NCBI RefSeq assembly: GCF_011603255.1
Contig: NZ_JAANCM010000001.1
Span: 620,001-684,000 of the forward strand
Direction: 5' to 3'
DNA: 64,000 nt
From: Ferranicluibacter rubi
GTDB lineage: Bacteria; Pseudomonadota; Alphaproteobacteria; Rhizobiales; Rhizobiaceae
This document shows positions 47,359 through 55,922 of the stretch, one piece after another (within the stretch, counting starts at the first letter, position 1; every line of letters starts with the position of its first letter). The notes below the pieces were generated by a model. That model saw only the letters and a program-made list of their open reading frames with translations, was not told where the DNA came from and did no database searches. Position numbers and translations under genes: made by a program.

Positions 47359-47859
47359 TCATCCCCGCCGCTTCACCGTCGCCAGTGCGCCGGAAAAGGC
47401 GGTGGCGAAGGTCTCACGGTCGTCGCGATTGAGGAAGGAGCCGATATCGGTCGCGCGCACCCGATCGCGGACATGCATGGAGACGATGCCGATCTCGTCA
47501 TGGCGGGCGACATCGAAGCGGGTCCAGAACGGGTTGAACCGGTGTTCGGTCATGCGGCCGCTGGCGGTGAACTTGCGCACCGCGACATCGTCCCTGGAAA
47601 TGCTGACCTCCTCGCGCATTCGGGCCGAGCGGTTGTTGAGCCAGAAGGCACCGAAGAGGCCCACAAAATCCAGCCCGAAGAAGAACACGACGGGCCACGC
47701 ACCGATGACGAGGAACACGAAGACATGGACGAGGCTCATCAGCGCGGCGATGAGGAAGACGACGCGCAAGCCCTTGGTGCCGAGCGAGCGATAGGGTGTC
47801 AGCTCGGCGGCGAAAACCGGCTTGTCAGCAGTGCGCATGTCGGCGTTGCCATCGTTCAT
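47359..47859 (-). CDS. DUF2244 family membrane protein
   Basis: A 166-residue protein with two adjacent membrane segments (about 28-48 and 52-72) and a conserved cytoplasmic tail beginning NNRSARMREEVSISRD and continuing RFNPFWTRFDVARHDEIG. This is the DUF2244 pattern; function is unknown. It is divergent from nth, with start codons 22 bp apart. Starts at 47838 and 47883 are also possible. Confidence 0.8.
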   Translation of the reverse strand: MNDGNADMRTADKPVFAAELTPYRSLGTKGLRVVFLIAALMSLVHVFVFLVIGAWPVVFFFGLDFVGLFGAFWLNNRSARMREEVSISRDDVAVRKFTASGRMTEHRFNPFWTRFDVARHDEIGIVSMHVRDRVRATDIGSFLNRDDRETFATAFSGALATVKRRG

Positions 47860-47881
47860 GGCACGCCAGTATAGAGAAGAC

Positions 47882-48661
47882 ATGAAAGAGCCGAAACCGA
47901 AATCCGTGAAGCTTGCGGCCCTCCAGCCAGCGTCAAAGCCGCGCATGTCCAAAGCGACGGCAAAACCGCGCAAGCCGAAGAGTGCCTATTCCACCGAGGA
48001 GGTCGAGGAAATCTTCCGCCGCTTCTCCGTGCAGCGGCCGGAGCCGAAGGGCGAGCTGAACTACGTCAACCCGTTCACGCTGGTCGTCGCGGTGGCGCTG
48101 TCGGCACAGGCGACGGATGTGGGGGTCAACAAGGCGACAAAGGCGCTCTTTGCCATCGCGGATACGCCGGAAAAGATGCTGGCGCTCGGGGAGGATGCGG
48201 TGCGCGAGCATATCCGCACCATCGGGCTCTATCGCAACAAGGCGAAGAACGTCATCGCGCTCAGCCGTATGCTGGTCGAGGATTTCGACGGGGAGGTGCC
48301 GCGCGACCGGGACGAACTGGTGAAGCTGCCCGGCGTCGGGCGCAAGACCGCCAATGTCGTGCTCTCCATGGCCTTCGGTCAGGCGACGATCGCGGTGGAT
48401 ACGCACATCTTCCGCATCGCCAACCGCATCGGCCTTGCCCCGGGCAAGACGCCGGATCAGGTCGAGGATCACCTCGTCCGGGTCATCCCCAACCATTACC
48501 TCTACCACGCGCATCACTGGCTGATCCTGCACGGGCGCTACACCTGCAAGGCGCGCCGTCCCGAATGCGAGCACTGTATCATCGCGGATCTCTGCAAGGC
48601 GGCGGAGAAGACGAACACCATCCCGGCGCCGCTGGTCGCGCTGCCGCCGCAGGTGTTCTGA
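47882..48661 (+). CDS. nth: Endonuclease III
   Basis: A 259-residue DNA glycosylase/AP lyase that removes oxidised pyrimidines. The helix-hairpin-helix with catalytic Lys is LPGVGRKTANVVLS, the catalytic Asp is in AVDTHIFRIANRI, and the [4Fe-4S] cysteines are spaced C-x6-C-x2-C-x5-C in YTCKARRPECEHCIIADLC. An N-terminal basic tail (about 1-40) exceeds E. coli Nth. The ATG at 47882 has GAGAAG 2-7 nt upstream. Confidence 0.95.
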   Translation: MKEPKPKSVKLAALQPASKPRMSKATAKPRKPKSAYSTEEVEEIFRRFSVQRPEPKGELNYVNPFTLVVAVALSAQATDVGVNKATKALFAIADTPEKMLALGEDAVREHIRTIGLYRNKAKNVIALSRMLVEDFDGEVPRDRDELVKLPGVGRKTANVVLSMAFGQATIAVDTHIFRIANRIGLAPGKTPDQVEDHLVRVIPNHYLYHAHHWLILHGRYTCKARRPECEHCIIADLCKAAEKTNTIPAPLVALPPQVF

Positions 48662-48664
48662 CGC

Positions 48665-49876
48665 TTAGCGCCGCTCGGTGAGGCTGTAGAGCAGGGCTGC
48701 GGCCGGCAGGGCGAAGCCGAGGAGCGAGGCGCCCCACCAGCCGTAATGCGCGTAGAGCCAGGCACCGGCTGCCGAGCCCACCGCGCCGCCGAGGAACGAC
48801 GTCGCCATATAGAGGCCGTTCAGCCGGCTGCGATGCGCGTCGCCAAGCACGTAGATCGCCCGCTGCCCGAGCACGAGGGTCGTGGACACCGCGAAATCGA
48901 GACCGAAGGCAGCAAGCGTCAGCACGACGAGCGCGACCGTCGAGCCTTGCGGGGCGAGATGCGTGACGAGAAAGGCACAGGCACCGCCGACCAGCGCGAT
49001 GCGGGTCGCCGCAAAGCTCAAGCCCCTGTCGGCGAGGCGCCCGGCAATGGGGGCTGCCAGCGCGCCGGCCGCACCCGCAAGCGCGAAGAGCGCGATGCCG
49101 ACCTGCGACAGGCCGAAGGCCGGGCTTGCCAGCAGAAGCGGCGTCACCGTCCAGAAGACGCTGAAGGCCGCGAACATGCAGCCCTGATAGGCCGCACGAC
49201 GGCGCAGCACGGGTTGCGTCGCAAACAGCCGCGGCAGCGAGCCGATCAGCGCGCCGTAGCCAAGCCGGGACGCCGGCATGCGGCGCGGCAGGACGCGGGC
49301 AAGAAAGAGTACGAGGCCGGTCATGGCAAGCGCCGAGAGCACGAAGACCATGTGCCACGGCAGGAAGGCCGCAATGAAGCTCGAGACGGGGCGGGCGAGC
49401 ATGATGCCGACCATCAGGCCGCTCATGACGTTGCCGACCGCGCGTCCGCGCTCTGCCGCCGGCACCATCTGCGCCGCATAGGGAACGATGATCTGCACGG
49501 CCACGCAGCAGAGCCCGATGGCGAAGGCCGACGCCAGAAAGGCCGCCGCCTGCGTCAACAGGCCGGCCGACAGCACGGCGAGGATCGACAGGCCGAGCAT
49601 CATAAGGATCAGCTTGCGGTTTTCGAAGAGATCGCCCAGCGGCACGATCAGCAACAGCCCGAGGCCGTAGCCGAGCTGCGTCAGCATGACGATCAGCCCT
49701 GCCGCGTCCGGCGACAGGCCGAGCGAGGCACCGATCGGCCCGACGAGCGGCTGGGCGTAATAGAGGTTCGCGACGATGAGGCCGCAGGCCGCCGCGAGAA
49801 CGAGGTTCAGGCGCGCCGAAAGTCCGGTCGCCTCCGGTTCTCCCGTCACGTCTGGCTCCGATATCGTGGCCGTCAT
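48665..49876 (-). CDS. MFS transporter
   Basis: A 403-residue major facilitator with about 12 membrane segments. The loop-2 motif is LGDLFENRKLILM and the second half begins with FRLF-like cytoplasmic residues after GSLPRLFATQP. It resembles drug or sugar efflux members such as the arabinose-exporter-like group (YANLYYAQPLVGPI-type start ANLYYAQPLVGPIGASLGLS). The substrate is unknown. It is convergent with nth (3-bp gap). Confidence 0.85.
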   Translation of the reverse strand: MTATISEPDVTGEPEATGLSARLNLVLAAACGLIVANLYYAQPLVGPIGASLGLSPDAAGLIVMLTQLGYGLGLLLIVPLGDLFENRKLILMMLGLSILAVLSAGLLTQAAAFLASAFAIGLCCVAVQIIVPYAAQMVPAAERGRAVGNVMSGLMVGIMLARPVSSFIAAFLPWHMVFVLSALAMTGLVLFLARVLPRRMPASRLGYGALIGSLPRLFATQPVLRRRAAYQGCMFAAFSVFWTVTPLLLASPAFGLSQVGIALFALAGAAGALAAPIAGRLADRGLSFAATRIALVGGACAFLVTHLAPQGSTVALVVLTLAAFGLDFAVSTTLVLGQRAIYVLGDAHRSRLNGLYMATSFLGGAVGSAAGAWLYAHYGWWGASLLGFALPAAALLYSLTERR

Positions 49877-50139
49877 GAACGCTCTCCGTTTTCCCAGGCT
49901 CCATTCCCAAGCCGCATTTTGAAAAGGCCCTTCTCCCGAGAGCCTGCTCCCGCGACCCAAAGGTGGCATCCCGCGGGAGACAAGCGATCGATATGCCACG
50001 CCTGCCCTGCCGTCCGCAACGCGGCATTTGCACGCGGAAAGCGCCGGGCGTGAGAGGTCGAAGGCCGATAAGATCTTCCCAAGCGCGAGAATTCGCGTAA
50101 GACCGAACCCCGGCCACAGAGTTTTTCCAGGCGGGGTTC

Positions 50140-51132
50140 ATGACCACATTCGACGTCCTGACGATCGGCAATGCCATCGTCGATATTATCGCACGCTGCG
50201 AAGAGCGGTTTCTCACCGACAACGGCATCATCAAGAGCGCGATGAACCTCATCGACGCCGAGCGCGCCGAGCTTCTCTATTCGCGCATGGGCCCGGCGCT
50301 CGAAGCCTCCGGCGGCAGCGCCGGCAATACGGCGGCCGGCATTGCGAGCCTTGGCGGCAAGGCTGCCTATTTCGGCAAGATCGCCAACGACCAGCTGGGC
50401 GAGATCTTCACCCACGACATCCAGGCGCAGGGCGTGCATTTCCGCACGCAGCCGCTCGACACCTTTCCGCCGACGGCACGCTCGATGATCTTCGTGACCG
50501 AGGATGGCGAGCGCTCCATGAACACCTATCTCGGCGCCTGCGTCGAGCTCGGCCCGGAAGACGTCGAACCGGATGTCGTCGCCAATGCCGCCGTCACCTA
50601 TTTCGAGGGCTATCTCTGGGATCCGCCGCGCGCCAAGGAAGCCATCCGCGACGCGGCGCGCATTGCGCATGCGAACGGCCGGGAGGTCTCCATGACCCTG
50701 TCCGACAGTTTTTGCGTCAACCGTTACCGGGCCGAATTCCTGGAGCTGATGACGAGCGGCACGGTGGATATCGTGTTCGCCAACCGGGCCGAGGCGCTGG
50801 CGCTCTACGAGACGGAGGATTTCTCCGACGCGCTGAGCCGGCTCTCGCGGGACTGCCGCCTGGCGGCGGTGACGATGAGCGAGGAAGGCTCGATCATCGT
50901 GCGGGGCGAGGAGCGGATCAAGATCGAGGCGACCAAGGTTTCGCGCGTCGTGGATACGACGGGTGCCGGCGATCTCTATGCCGCGGGCTTCCTGTTCGGC
51001 TACACCGCGGGCAAGCCGCTCGACATCTGCGGCAAGCTCGGGAGCCTTGCCGCCGGCATCGTGATCGAGCAGGTCGGTCCCCGCCCGATGCTGTCGCTGA
51101 AGGATGCGGCCGCAAAAGCGGGCCTTCTTTAG
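50140..51132 (+). CDS. PfkB-family carbohydrate kinase, probable adenosine kinase
   Basis: A 330-residue ribokinase-fold kinase. The first PfkB signature is EASGGSAGNTAAGIASLGGKA-like (about 53-72) and the second, DTTGAGDLYAAGFLFG, contains the catalytic Asp (about residue 277). Members with this N-terminus (FDVLTIGNAIVDIIARCEERF) are usually annotated as adenosine kinases or as ribokinase-like sugar kinases in rhizobia; the substrate is not settled by sequence. AGGCGGGG precedes the ATG. Confidence 0.87.
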   Translation: MTTFDVLTIGNAIVDIIARCEERFLTDNGIIKSAMNLIDAERAELLYSRMGPALEASGGSAGNTAAGIASLGGKAAYFGKIANDQLGEIFTHDIQAQGVHFRTQPLDTFPPTARSMIFVTEDGERSMNTYLGACVELGPEDVEPDVVANAAVTYFEGYLWDPPRAKEAIRDAARIAHANGREVSMTLSDSFCVNRYRAEFLELMTSGTVDIVFANRAEALALYETEDFSDALSRLSRDCRLAAVTMSEEGSIIVRGEERIKIEATKVSRVVDTTGAGDLYAAGFLFGYTAGKPLDICGKLGSLAAGIVIEQVGPRPMLSLKDAAAKAGLL

Positions 51133-51153
51133 CGTTTCACCTCGGCACGGCGG

Positions 51154-51726
51154 CTACTTGAACGCCTCGCCGGGGTAGGCGCCCCAGATCTCGGTCTGGA
51201 CGATCCAGCCTTCCGCCCCTTGCGCTTCGGCCTTGCACCATTCGCCGGTGCACTGGCCGATGTGCAGCATCACGCCCGGCTCGATGCGGGCGACGATGCT
51301 GGCGTTCGATTGCGGCTCGCGGCGCATGTTGACCAGCACGCCCTGCCCCTTGCCGCGCATCCACGGGGCGGCAAGCGCCGTGCGGGCGCCGGAAAGAAGC
51401 GCCTGATTGACCCAGCCTTCCGTGCCGTCGGCATCGCGCACGCGCCGCCAGTTGTCGTATTCCTGAATGATCTCGACCGGCACGCCGGTTTTCAGGTAGC
51501 GCCACGAGACGGCATAATCGACGCTCGGGCCGACGCGCAGGTTGACGCTCTTCGATTTCAGGCTGACGAAACGCGGCAGCGGAAGGCCGCTCGCCCCCTT
51601 GGCCGCCTGCGCCCATGCCGGGTCGGCGATACCGGATATGGTGAAGGCCGCAAGGAGCGCGGCCATGAGGCCACGCCTCGCATTCACACTGAACTGCGCG
51701 ATCACACTGAGATGGAACTGGCGCAT
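51154..51726 (-). CDS. Secreted protein with bacterial SH3 domains
   Basis: A 190-residue periplasmic protein. A signal peptide (about 1-39, cleaved after AWAQA) is followed by two SH3_3-like repeats: one around KSVNLRVGPSVDYAVSWRYL, the other around VLVNMRREPQSNASIVARIE. These bind peptidoglycan or protein ligands. The ATG at 51726 is chosen; an ATG at 51669 would leave a shorter signal. It is convergent with the PfkB-family kinase gene. Confidence 0.83.
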   Translation of the reverse strand: MRQFHLSVIAQFSVNARRGLMAALLAAFTISGIADPAWAQAAKGASGLPLPRFVSLKSKSVNLRVGPSVDYAVSWRYLKTGVPVEIIQEYDNWRRVRDADGTEGWVNQALLSGARTALAAPWMRGKGQGVLVNMRREPQSNASIVARIEPGVMLHIGQCTGEWCKAEAQGAEGWIVQTEIWGAYPGEAFK

Positions 51727-52011
51727 GGCGAAATCCGTTTTCCGAACCGGTCGAACAAGGTGCGCATCGTCAGCGGAGCGCCCGGAGGCCGGAGCGCCGC
51801 GCGTCGGTAAGGACGCGCGAAGGTCGCTCCGAGACGTCAAGCCTGCACGGTATCGAGAACCTCCGGTCATCCCGGTCGCTTCGAAGGCAGGCTGTGTTGG
51901 TCTTCCCGTGCGTCTCTGCTAGATAACGCTCTGGGATACGATCCATCATCTTGGTTAAGAAGCCGTCAACGCGATGGTCCGCCTGGCGCGGATCGGGGGA
52001 GAGATTTGACG

Positions 52012-53016
52012 ATGACGCAGAGACAGAAGCCGACGGTCTACATCACCCGCAAGCTGCCCGACATCGTCGAGACCCGCATGCGCGAGCTCTTCGATGCGGA
52101 ACTCAACATCGACGACACCCCGCGCAGCCATGACGAGCTGGCTGCCGCCATGGCCCATGCCGACGTGCTGGTGCCCACCGTCACCGACCGGATCGACGCT
52201 GGCCTGATCGAGCAGGCGGGGCCACGGCTCAAGCTGATCGCGAGCTTTTCCAACGGCGTCGACAATATCGACGTGGACGCCGCCGCGCGCCGCGGCATCA
52301 CGGTGACGAACACGCCTGCCGTGCTCACCGAGGACACGGCCGACATGACGCTGGCGCTCATTCTCGCCGTGCCCCGGCGGCTCGTGGAAGGGGCTGCCAT
52401 TCTCGCCGACCGCCGCCACGACTGGGCCGGCTGGTCGCCCAACTGGATGCTCGGACGGCGGATTTCCGGCAAGCGCATCGGCATCGTCGGCATGGGCCGC
52501 ATCGGCACCGCCGTCGCGCGCCGCGCCAAGGCCTTCGGTCTCTCCATCCACTATCACAACCGCCACCGCGTCAGCGCGGAGACCGAGGCATCGCTGGAGG
52601 CGACCTACTGGGACAGCCTCGACCAGATGCTTGCACGCGTCGATTTCGTGTCGGTCAACTGCCCCTCGACGCCCGCGACCTATCACCTTCTCTCCGCCCG
52701 CCGTCTGCAGCTCATGCAGCCGACGAGCTACCTCGTCAACACCGCCCGTGGCGGCATCGTCGACGAGACCGCGCTCATCAAGTGCCTGCGCGAGGGCCGG
52801 ATCGCCGGTGCCGGGCTCGACGTCTACGAGAACGAGCCGGCCATCAACCCGAAACTCGTAAAGCTCGCCTCCGAAGGCAAGGTCGTGCTGCTGCCGCACA
52901 TGGGCTCGGCGACGCTCGAAAGCCGTGTCGACATGGGCGAAAAGGTCATCATCAACATCCGCACCTTCTTCGACGGCCACCGCCCGCCGGACCGGGTGTT
53001 GCCGGGGCGCAATTGA
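52012..53016 (+). CDS. D-isomer-specific 2-hydroxyacid dehydrogenase (glyoxylate reductase-like)
   Basis: A 334-residue NAD-dependent dehydrogenase. FSNGVDNIDVDAAARRGI is the substrate loop, GIVGMGRIGTAVARRAKAFG the cofactor motif, NTARGGIVDETAL the arginine, and VVLLPHMGSATLESR the histidine. The ATG at 52012 has GGGGGAGAG 8 nt upstream; the TTG at 52006 is too close. It resembles glyoxylate reductases (GyaR). It differs from the GhrA-like gene at 32.0 kb. Confidence 0.88.
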   Translation: MTQRQKPTVYITRKLPDIVETRMRELFDAELNIDDTPRSHDELAAAMAHADVLVPTVTDRIDAGLIEQAGPRLKLIASFSNGVDNIDVDAAARRGITVTNTPAVLTEDTADMTLALILAVPRRLVEGAAILADRRHDWAGWSPNWMLGRRISGKRIGIVGMGRIGTAVARRAKAFGLSIHYHNRHRVSAETEASLEATYWDSLDQMLARVDFVSVNCPSTPATYHLLSARRLQLMQPTSYLVNTARGGIVDETALIKCLREGRIAGAGLDVYENEPAINPKLVKLASEGKVVLLPHMGSATLESRVDMGEKVIINIRTFFDGHRPPDRVLPGRN

Positions 53017-53040
53017 CGGCCGTTCAAGGAAAGCAGGCGC

Positions 53041-53805
53041 TCAAAGATCCGCCCGGCGGCGCCTGTAAAGGATGGTCTCGAAACGGGCTGCCAGCGCGTC
53101 GTAGAGCAGCAGGCGACCGACCAGGGGGTCTCCGGCGCCCGTCACCAGCTTGACCACCTCCATGGCCTGCAGCGTGCCGATGACGCCGGTCAGTGCGCCG
53201 ACGATGCCGGCTTCCGCGCAGGACGGCACCGTGCCGGGTGGTGGCGGCTCGGGAAAGAGGTCGCGGTAGCGCGGCGCGGGCCTGCCCGCCGCGTCTGATG
53301 TCCACGGCATGAGCACCGTCAGCGACCCGTCGAAACGGCCGACCGCGCCGGTGACGAGGGGGATGCGCAGGGTCTCGGTCGCCTCGGCTAGGAGATAGCG
53401 CGTGCCGAAATTGTCGGAGCCATCGACCACGATGTCGTAGCCGGCGAGCGTTTCGGAAACGGTGTCGGGCGTCAGCCGGAACGGTAGCGGGCGAACGGTC
53501 ACGTGCGGGTTCAGCCGGGCCACCGTGTCCCGCGCGCTGTCCACCTTGCTCGTGCCGATGGCTGAAGTCTGGTGGACCACCTGCCGCTGGAGATTGGAAA
53601 GCGACACCACATCGTCATCGACGATGCCGAGCGTGCCGATGCCGGCAGCCGCGAGATAGAGGATGACCGGCGCGCCGAGGCCGCCCGCGCCGACCACCAG
53701 CACACGGGCCGCCTTCAGCGCCTGCTGCCCCTGCCCGCCGATTTCCGGCAGCAGGATGTGGCGGGAATATCGATCAATTTCTTGCGGTGTTAGTGCTTCG
53801 GCCAT
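53041..53805 (-). CDS. MoeB/ThiF-family adenylyltransferase, lacking zinc cysteines
   Basis: A 254-residue E1-like enzyme that adenylates the C-terminal glycine of MoaD/ThiS-type carriers. Nucleotide binding is GAGGLGAPV (39-47), the acidic stretch is DDD at 63-65, and the SCAEAG segment holds C196. Typical MoeB has two CxxC zinc pairs; here the first site reads RYRDLF (179-184) in place of CYRCLF, and the C-terminus ends ILYRRRRADL without a CxxC. The protein may be a metal-free variant. Its gene lies 10 bp after recF's stop. Confidence 0.88.
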   Translation of the reverse strand: MAEALTPQEIDRYSRHILLPEIGGQGQQALKAARVLVVGAGGLGAPVILYLAAAGIGTLGIVDDDVVSLSNLQRQVVHQTSAIGTSKVDSARDTVARLNPHVTVRPLPFRLTPDTVSETLAGYDIVVDGSDNFGTRYLLAEATETLRIPLVTGAVGRFDGSLTVLMPWTSDAAGRPAPRYRDLFPEPPPPGTVPSCAEAGIVGALTGVIGTLQAMEVVKLVTGAGDPLVGRLLLYDALAARFETILYRRRRADL

Positions 53806-53815
53806 GCCCCGACAC

Positions 53816-54940
53816 TCACTCGAAAACCTGCCCGTTGGCAACCGTCAGAAACTGCGCGCGATCTCCCAGCGCTGAAAACATGGCGCGATCGGTACCGGTC
53901 ATGAAGGCCTGCCCGCCGAGATCGTCGACGATATCGAACAGCGCCGCGCGGCGGCCGGCATCGAGATGCGCGGCGATTTCATCCAGCAGCAGCACCGGTG
54001 CGTGCCCGGTGAGGTCGGACACGAGCCTCGCATGCGCGAGCACGAGGCCGACGAGCAACGCCTTCTGCTCGCCCGTCGAGCAGCGCTCGGCCTCGATGTT
54101 CTTGGCCCGATGGCGAATGAGAAGATCGCTCCGGTGCGGGCCTTCGAGCGTGCGCCCTGCGGCTCCGTCGCGCCAGCGGCCGGTGCGCAGGCGCTCCAGA
54201 TAGTCTTCCTCCAGATCGAAGGCCGGGCGGTGCCACTCGCCGTCGAGGAAGCCGGATAGAGCGAGATCCGCCTTCGGAAACGTCCCGTCGTCCGGGCTGC
54301 GGTCGATGAGGGCTGCCAGCAGGCCGAGCATTTCGTTGCGGGCGAGCGCCATGGCGATGCCCAGTTCGGCCAGTTGGCGCTCCAGCCCGGTTAGCCAAAC
54401 CGGATCGGCCCCGTGCTCCGACAAAAGCTTGTTGCGGCTGCGCATGGCGCGCTCGAAATCGGTCGCCCGTCGTCCGTGGTCCGGATCGAGCGAGAGGACG
54501 AGCCGGTCGAGGAAGCGCCGTCGGTCTCCCGAAGCCCCGGTGAACAGCCCGTCCATGGCGGGCGTCAGCCAGAGGACGCGCAGATGGTCGAGAAGCTCGT
54601 CGATCGCCTTGGCATTGGTGCCGTTGAGGCGCAGGCGGCGCGCCTGCCCCTCCTCGGTCCCGAACGTCCCCGTACCGATCTCGACATCCCCCTGCATGCC
54701 CTCGATGGCGGCAAAGATCGAGAAGCCCGCATCCGCGCCCACCCGCGGCACGTCGGCATAGGCCGCGCGGCGCAGGCCCCGCCCCGGCGACAGGAAGGAG
54801 ACGGCTTCCATGAGATTGGTCTTGCCCGCGCCGTTCTCGCCCGTCAGCACGACATGGCGTGCGTCGAGATCGAGCGAAAGTACCGCGTAATTGCGGAAAT
54901 CGCCGAGCTTCAGACGGGACAGGGAGACTTTTTGCGGCAT
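53816..54940 (-). CDS. recF: DNA replication and repair protein RecF
   Basis: A 374-residue SMC-like ATPase for gap repair. Walker A is GENGAGKT (34-41), the SLSRLKLGDFRNYAVLSLDL N-terminus is typical, the signature region is STGEQKALLVGLVLAHARL, and Walker B is VLLLDEIAAHLD. The ATG at 54940 is chosen from homology; the in-frame upstream stretch contains a 12-bp tandem repeat encoding GASH units and looks non-coding. Moeb-like adenylyltransferase follows. Confidence 0.94.
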   Translation of the reverse strand: MPQKVSLSRLKLGDFRNYAVLSLDLDARHVVLTGENGAGKTNLMEAVSFLSPGRGLRRAAYADVPRVGADAGFSIFAAIEGMQGDVEIGTGTFGTEEGQARRLRLNGTNAKAIDELLDHLRVLWLTPAMDGLFTGASGDRRRFLDRLVLSLDPDHGRRATDFERAMRSRNKLLSEHGADPVWLTGLERQLAELGIAMALARNEMLGLLAALIDRSPDDGTFPKADLALSGFLDGEWHRPAFDLEEDYLERLRTGRWRDGAAGRTLEGPHRSDLLIRHRAKNIEAERCSTGEQKALLVGLVLAHARLVSDLTGHAPVLLLDEIAAHLDAGRRAALFDIVDDLGGQAFMTGTDRAMFSALGDRAQFLTVANGQVFE

Positions 54941-54982
54941 GCCGACCGGCTCTAAGCCCTCTTGCGATGTCTGACAAGCATC

Positions 54983-55030
54983 GTGGCTGACACCGTGACT
55001 GGCACCGTGGCTGGCACCGTGGCTGGCACC
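54983..55030. repeat. Four tandem 12-bp repeats upstream of recF
   Basis: Units GTGGCTGACACC, GTGACTGGCACC, GTGGCTGGCACC, GTGGCTGGCACC run without gaps. Copies 3 and 4 are identical; copies 1 and 2 each differ by one base. They lie between recF and the glutathione transferase gene and are in frame with recF. Confidence 0.85.
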
Positions 55031-55040
55031 ATCGGTTTGC

Positions 55041-55775
55041 TCATTCCTCGTCACCGGTCTCGATGCCGTCGAGCTCGGGATAGTGGCGGAAGATGCAGGA
55101 TTCGTTGAAAGGGATACGACGGTCGGAGGCGCGGTAGGCGGCGATGTTCGGCAGGCTTGCCACATGGGCGCGCAGCGCATCGAGATGCGGCCAGCGCGCG
55201 CCATAGGCCGTCATGGCTTTCGGGAAGGCATAGTGCAGGCCTTCCAGCAGATGATGCAGCGACAGGTCGCCATAGGAGAGCGCATTGCCGATGACATGCT
55301 GCGGCCCTGCCGGATTGGCGGACAGCATGCGCTCGAAGTAGCCAAGGAACTTCGGGATACGCGCCTTGCGGAAATCGGCGGCACGGCGCCTCGCCTCCGG
55401 CTTCTGGTCCTCGTAATAGAGGCCGGTTGCCACCGGGTGATGCGTGTCGTGCGCCTCGGCCACCATATCGGCGATCGTCATCTGCAGCCCGTTGAGCCGG
55501 TGACGCTCGCCCTCGCTTTCCGGCGCAAGGCGGAGGCGAGGTCCGAGATAGAAGAGAATATTGGCCGTCTGCGAGACGATCAGGTCGCCGTCTTTCAGGA
55601 ACGGCGGCGCAAACGGCGCGTCCGCGCGATCGTCCTCCATGATCTCCAGCATGCTGTCGGTGCCGTCTTGCCGGCGGGCAACGTCGATATAGTCGGCCCC
55701 CGCCTGCTCCAGCGCCAACCGCACGAACTCGCCGCGACCGGGAAGGCCGTCCCAGTAATAGAGCGCATAGGTCAT
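55041..55775 (-). CDS. Glutathione S-transferase
   Basis: A 244-residue GST. The N-terminal thioredoxin-like domain (about 1-85) starts TYALYYWDGLPGRGEFVRLA and includes the SQTANILFYL helix that binds the gamma-glutamyl end; the helical C-terminal domain runs about 95-240. The ATG at 55775 has GAGAGG 9 nt upstream; an ATG at 55784 is alternative. The substrate is unknown. Confidence 0.87.
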   Translation of the reverse strand: MTYALYYWDGLPGRGEFVRLALEQAGADYIDVARRQDGTDSMLEIMEDDRADAPFAPPFLKDGDLIVSQTANILFYLGPRLRLAPESEGERHRLNGLQMTIADMVAEAHDTHHPVATGLYYEDQKPEARRRAADFRKARIPKFLGYFERMLSANPAGPQHVIGNALSYGDLSLHHLLEGLHYAFPKAMTAYGARWPHLDALRAHVASLPNIAAYRASDRRIPFNESCIFRHYPELDGIETGDEE

Positions 55776-55868
55776 GGCAGGCATCCTCTCGTCTAACGCA
55801 TCGATCATCGTGTCGAGGTTCAAGAGATGGGGCGGATCGTGGCCATGGCAATGACATCCGTCCTCATG

Positions 55869-55900
55869 AAAAAGGCCGGAAACATTCCTACTTCCGGCCT
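55869..55900 (-). terminator. Rho-independent terminator of dnaJ
   Basis: On the minus strand AGGCCGGAA (55900-55892), 10-nt loop, TTCCGGCCT (55881-55873), then TTTT (55872-55869). It is 23 bp after the dnaJ stop. Confidence 0.85.
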
Positions 55901-55922
55901 CGTCGATGCGTGTCCGTCCGAA

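Noticed and set aside
51955-51970. TTAA-GAAGCCG-TCAAC, a near match to the CtrA box before the hydroxyacid dehydrogenase
   Set aside because: It carries a mismatch in the conserved TTAAC half and no cell-cycle link of the flanking genes is evident.
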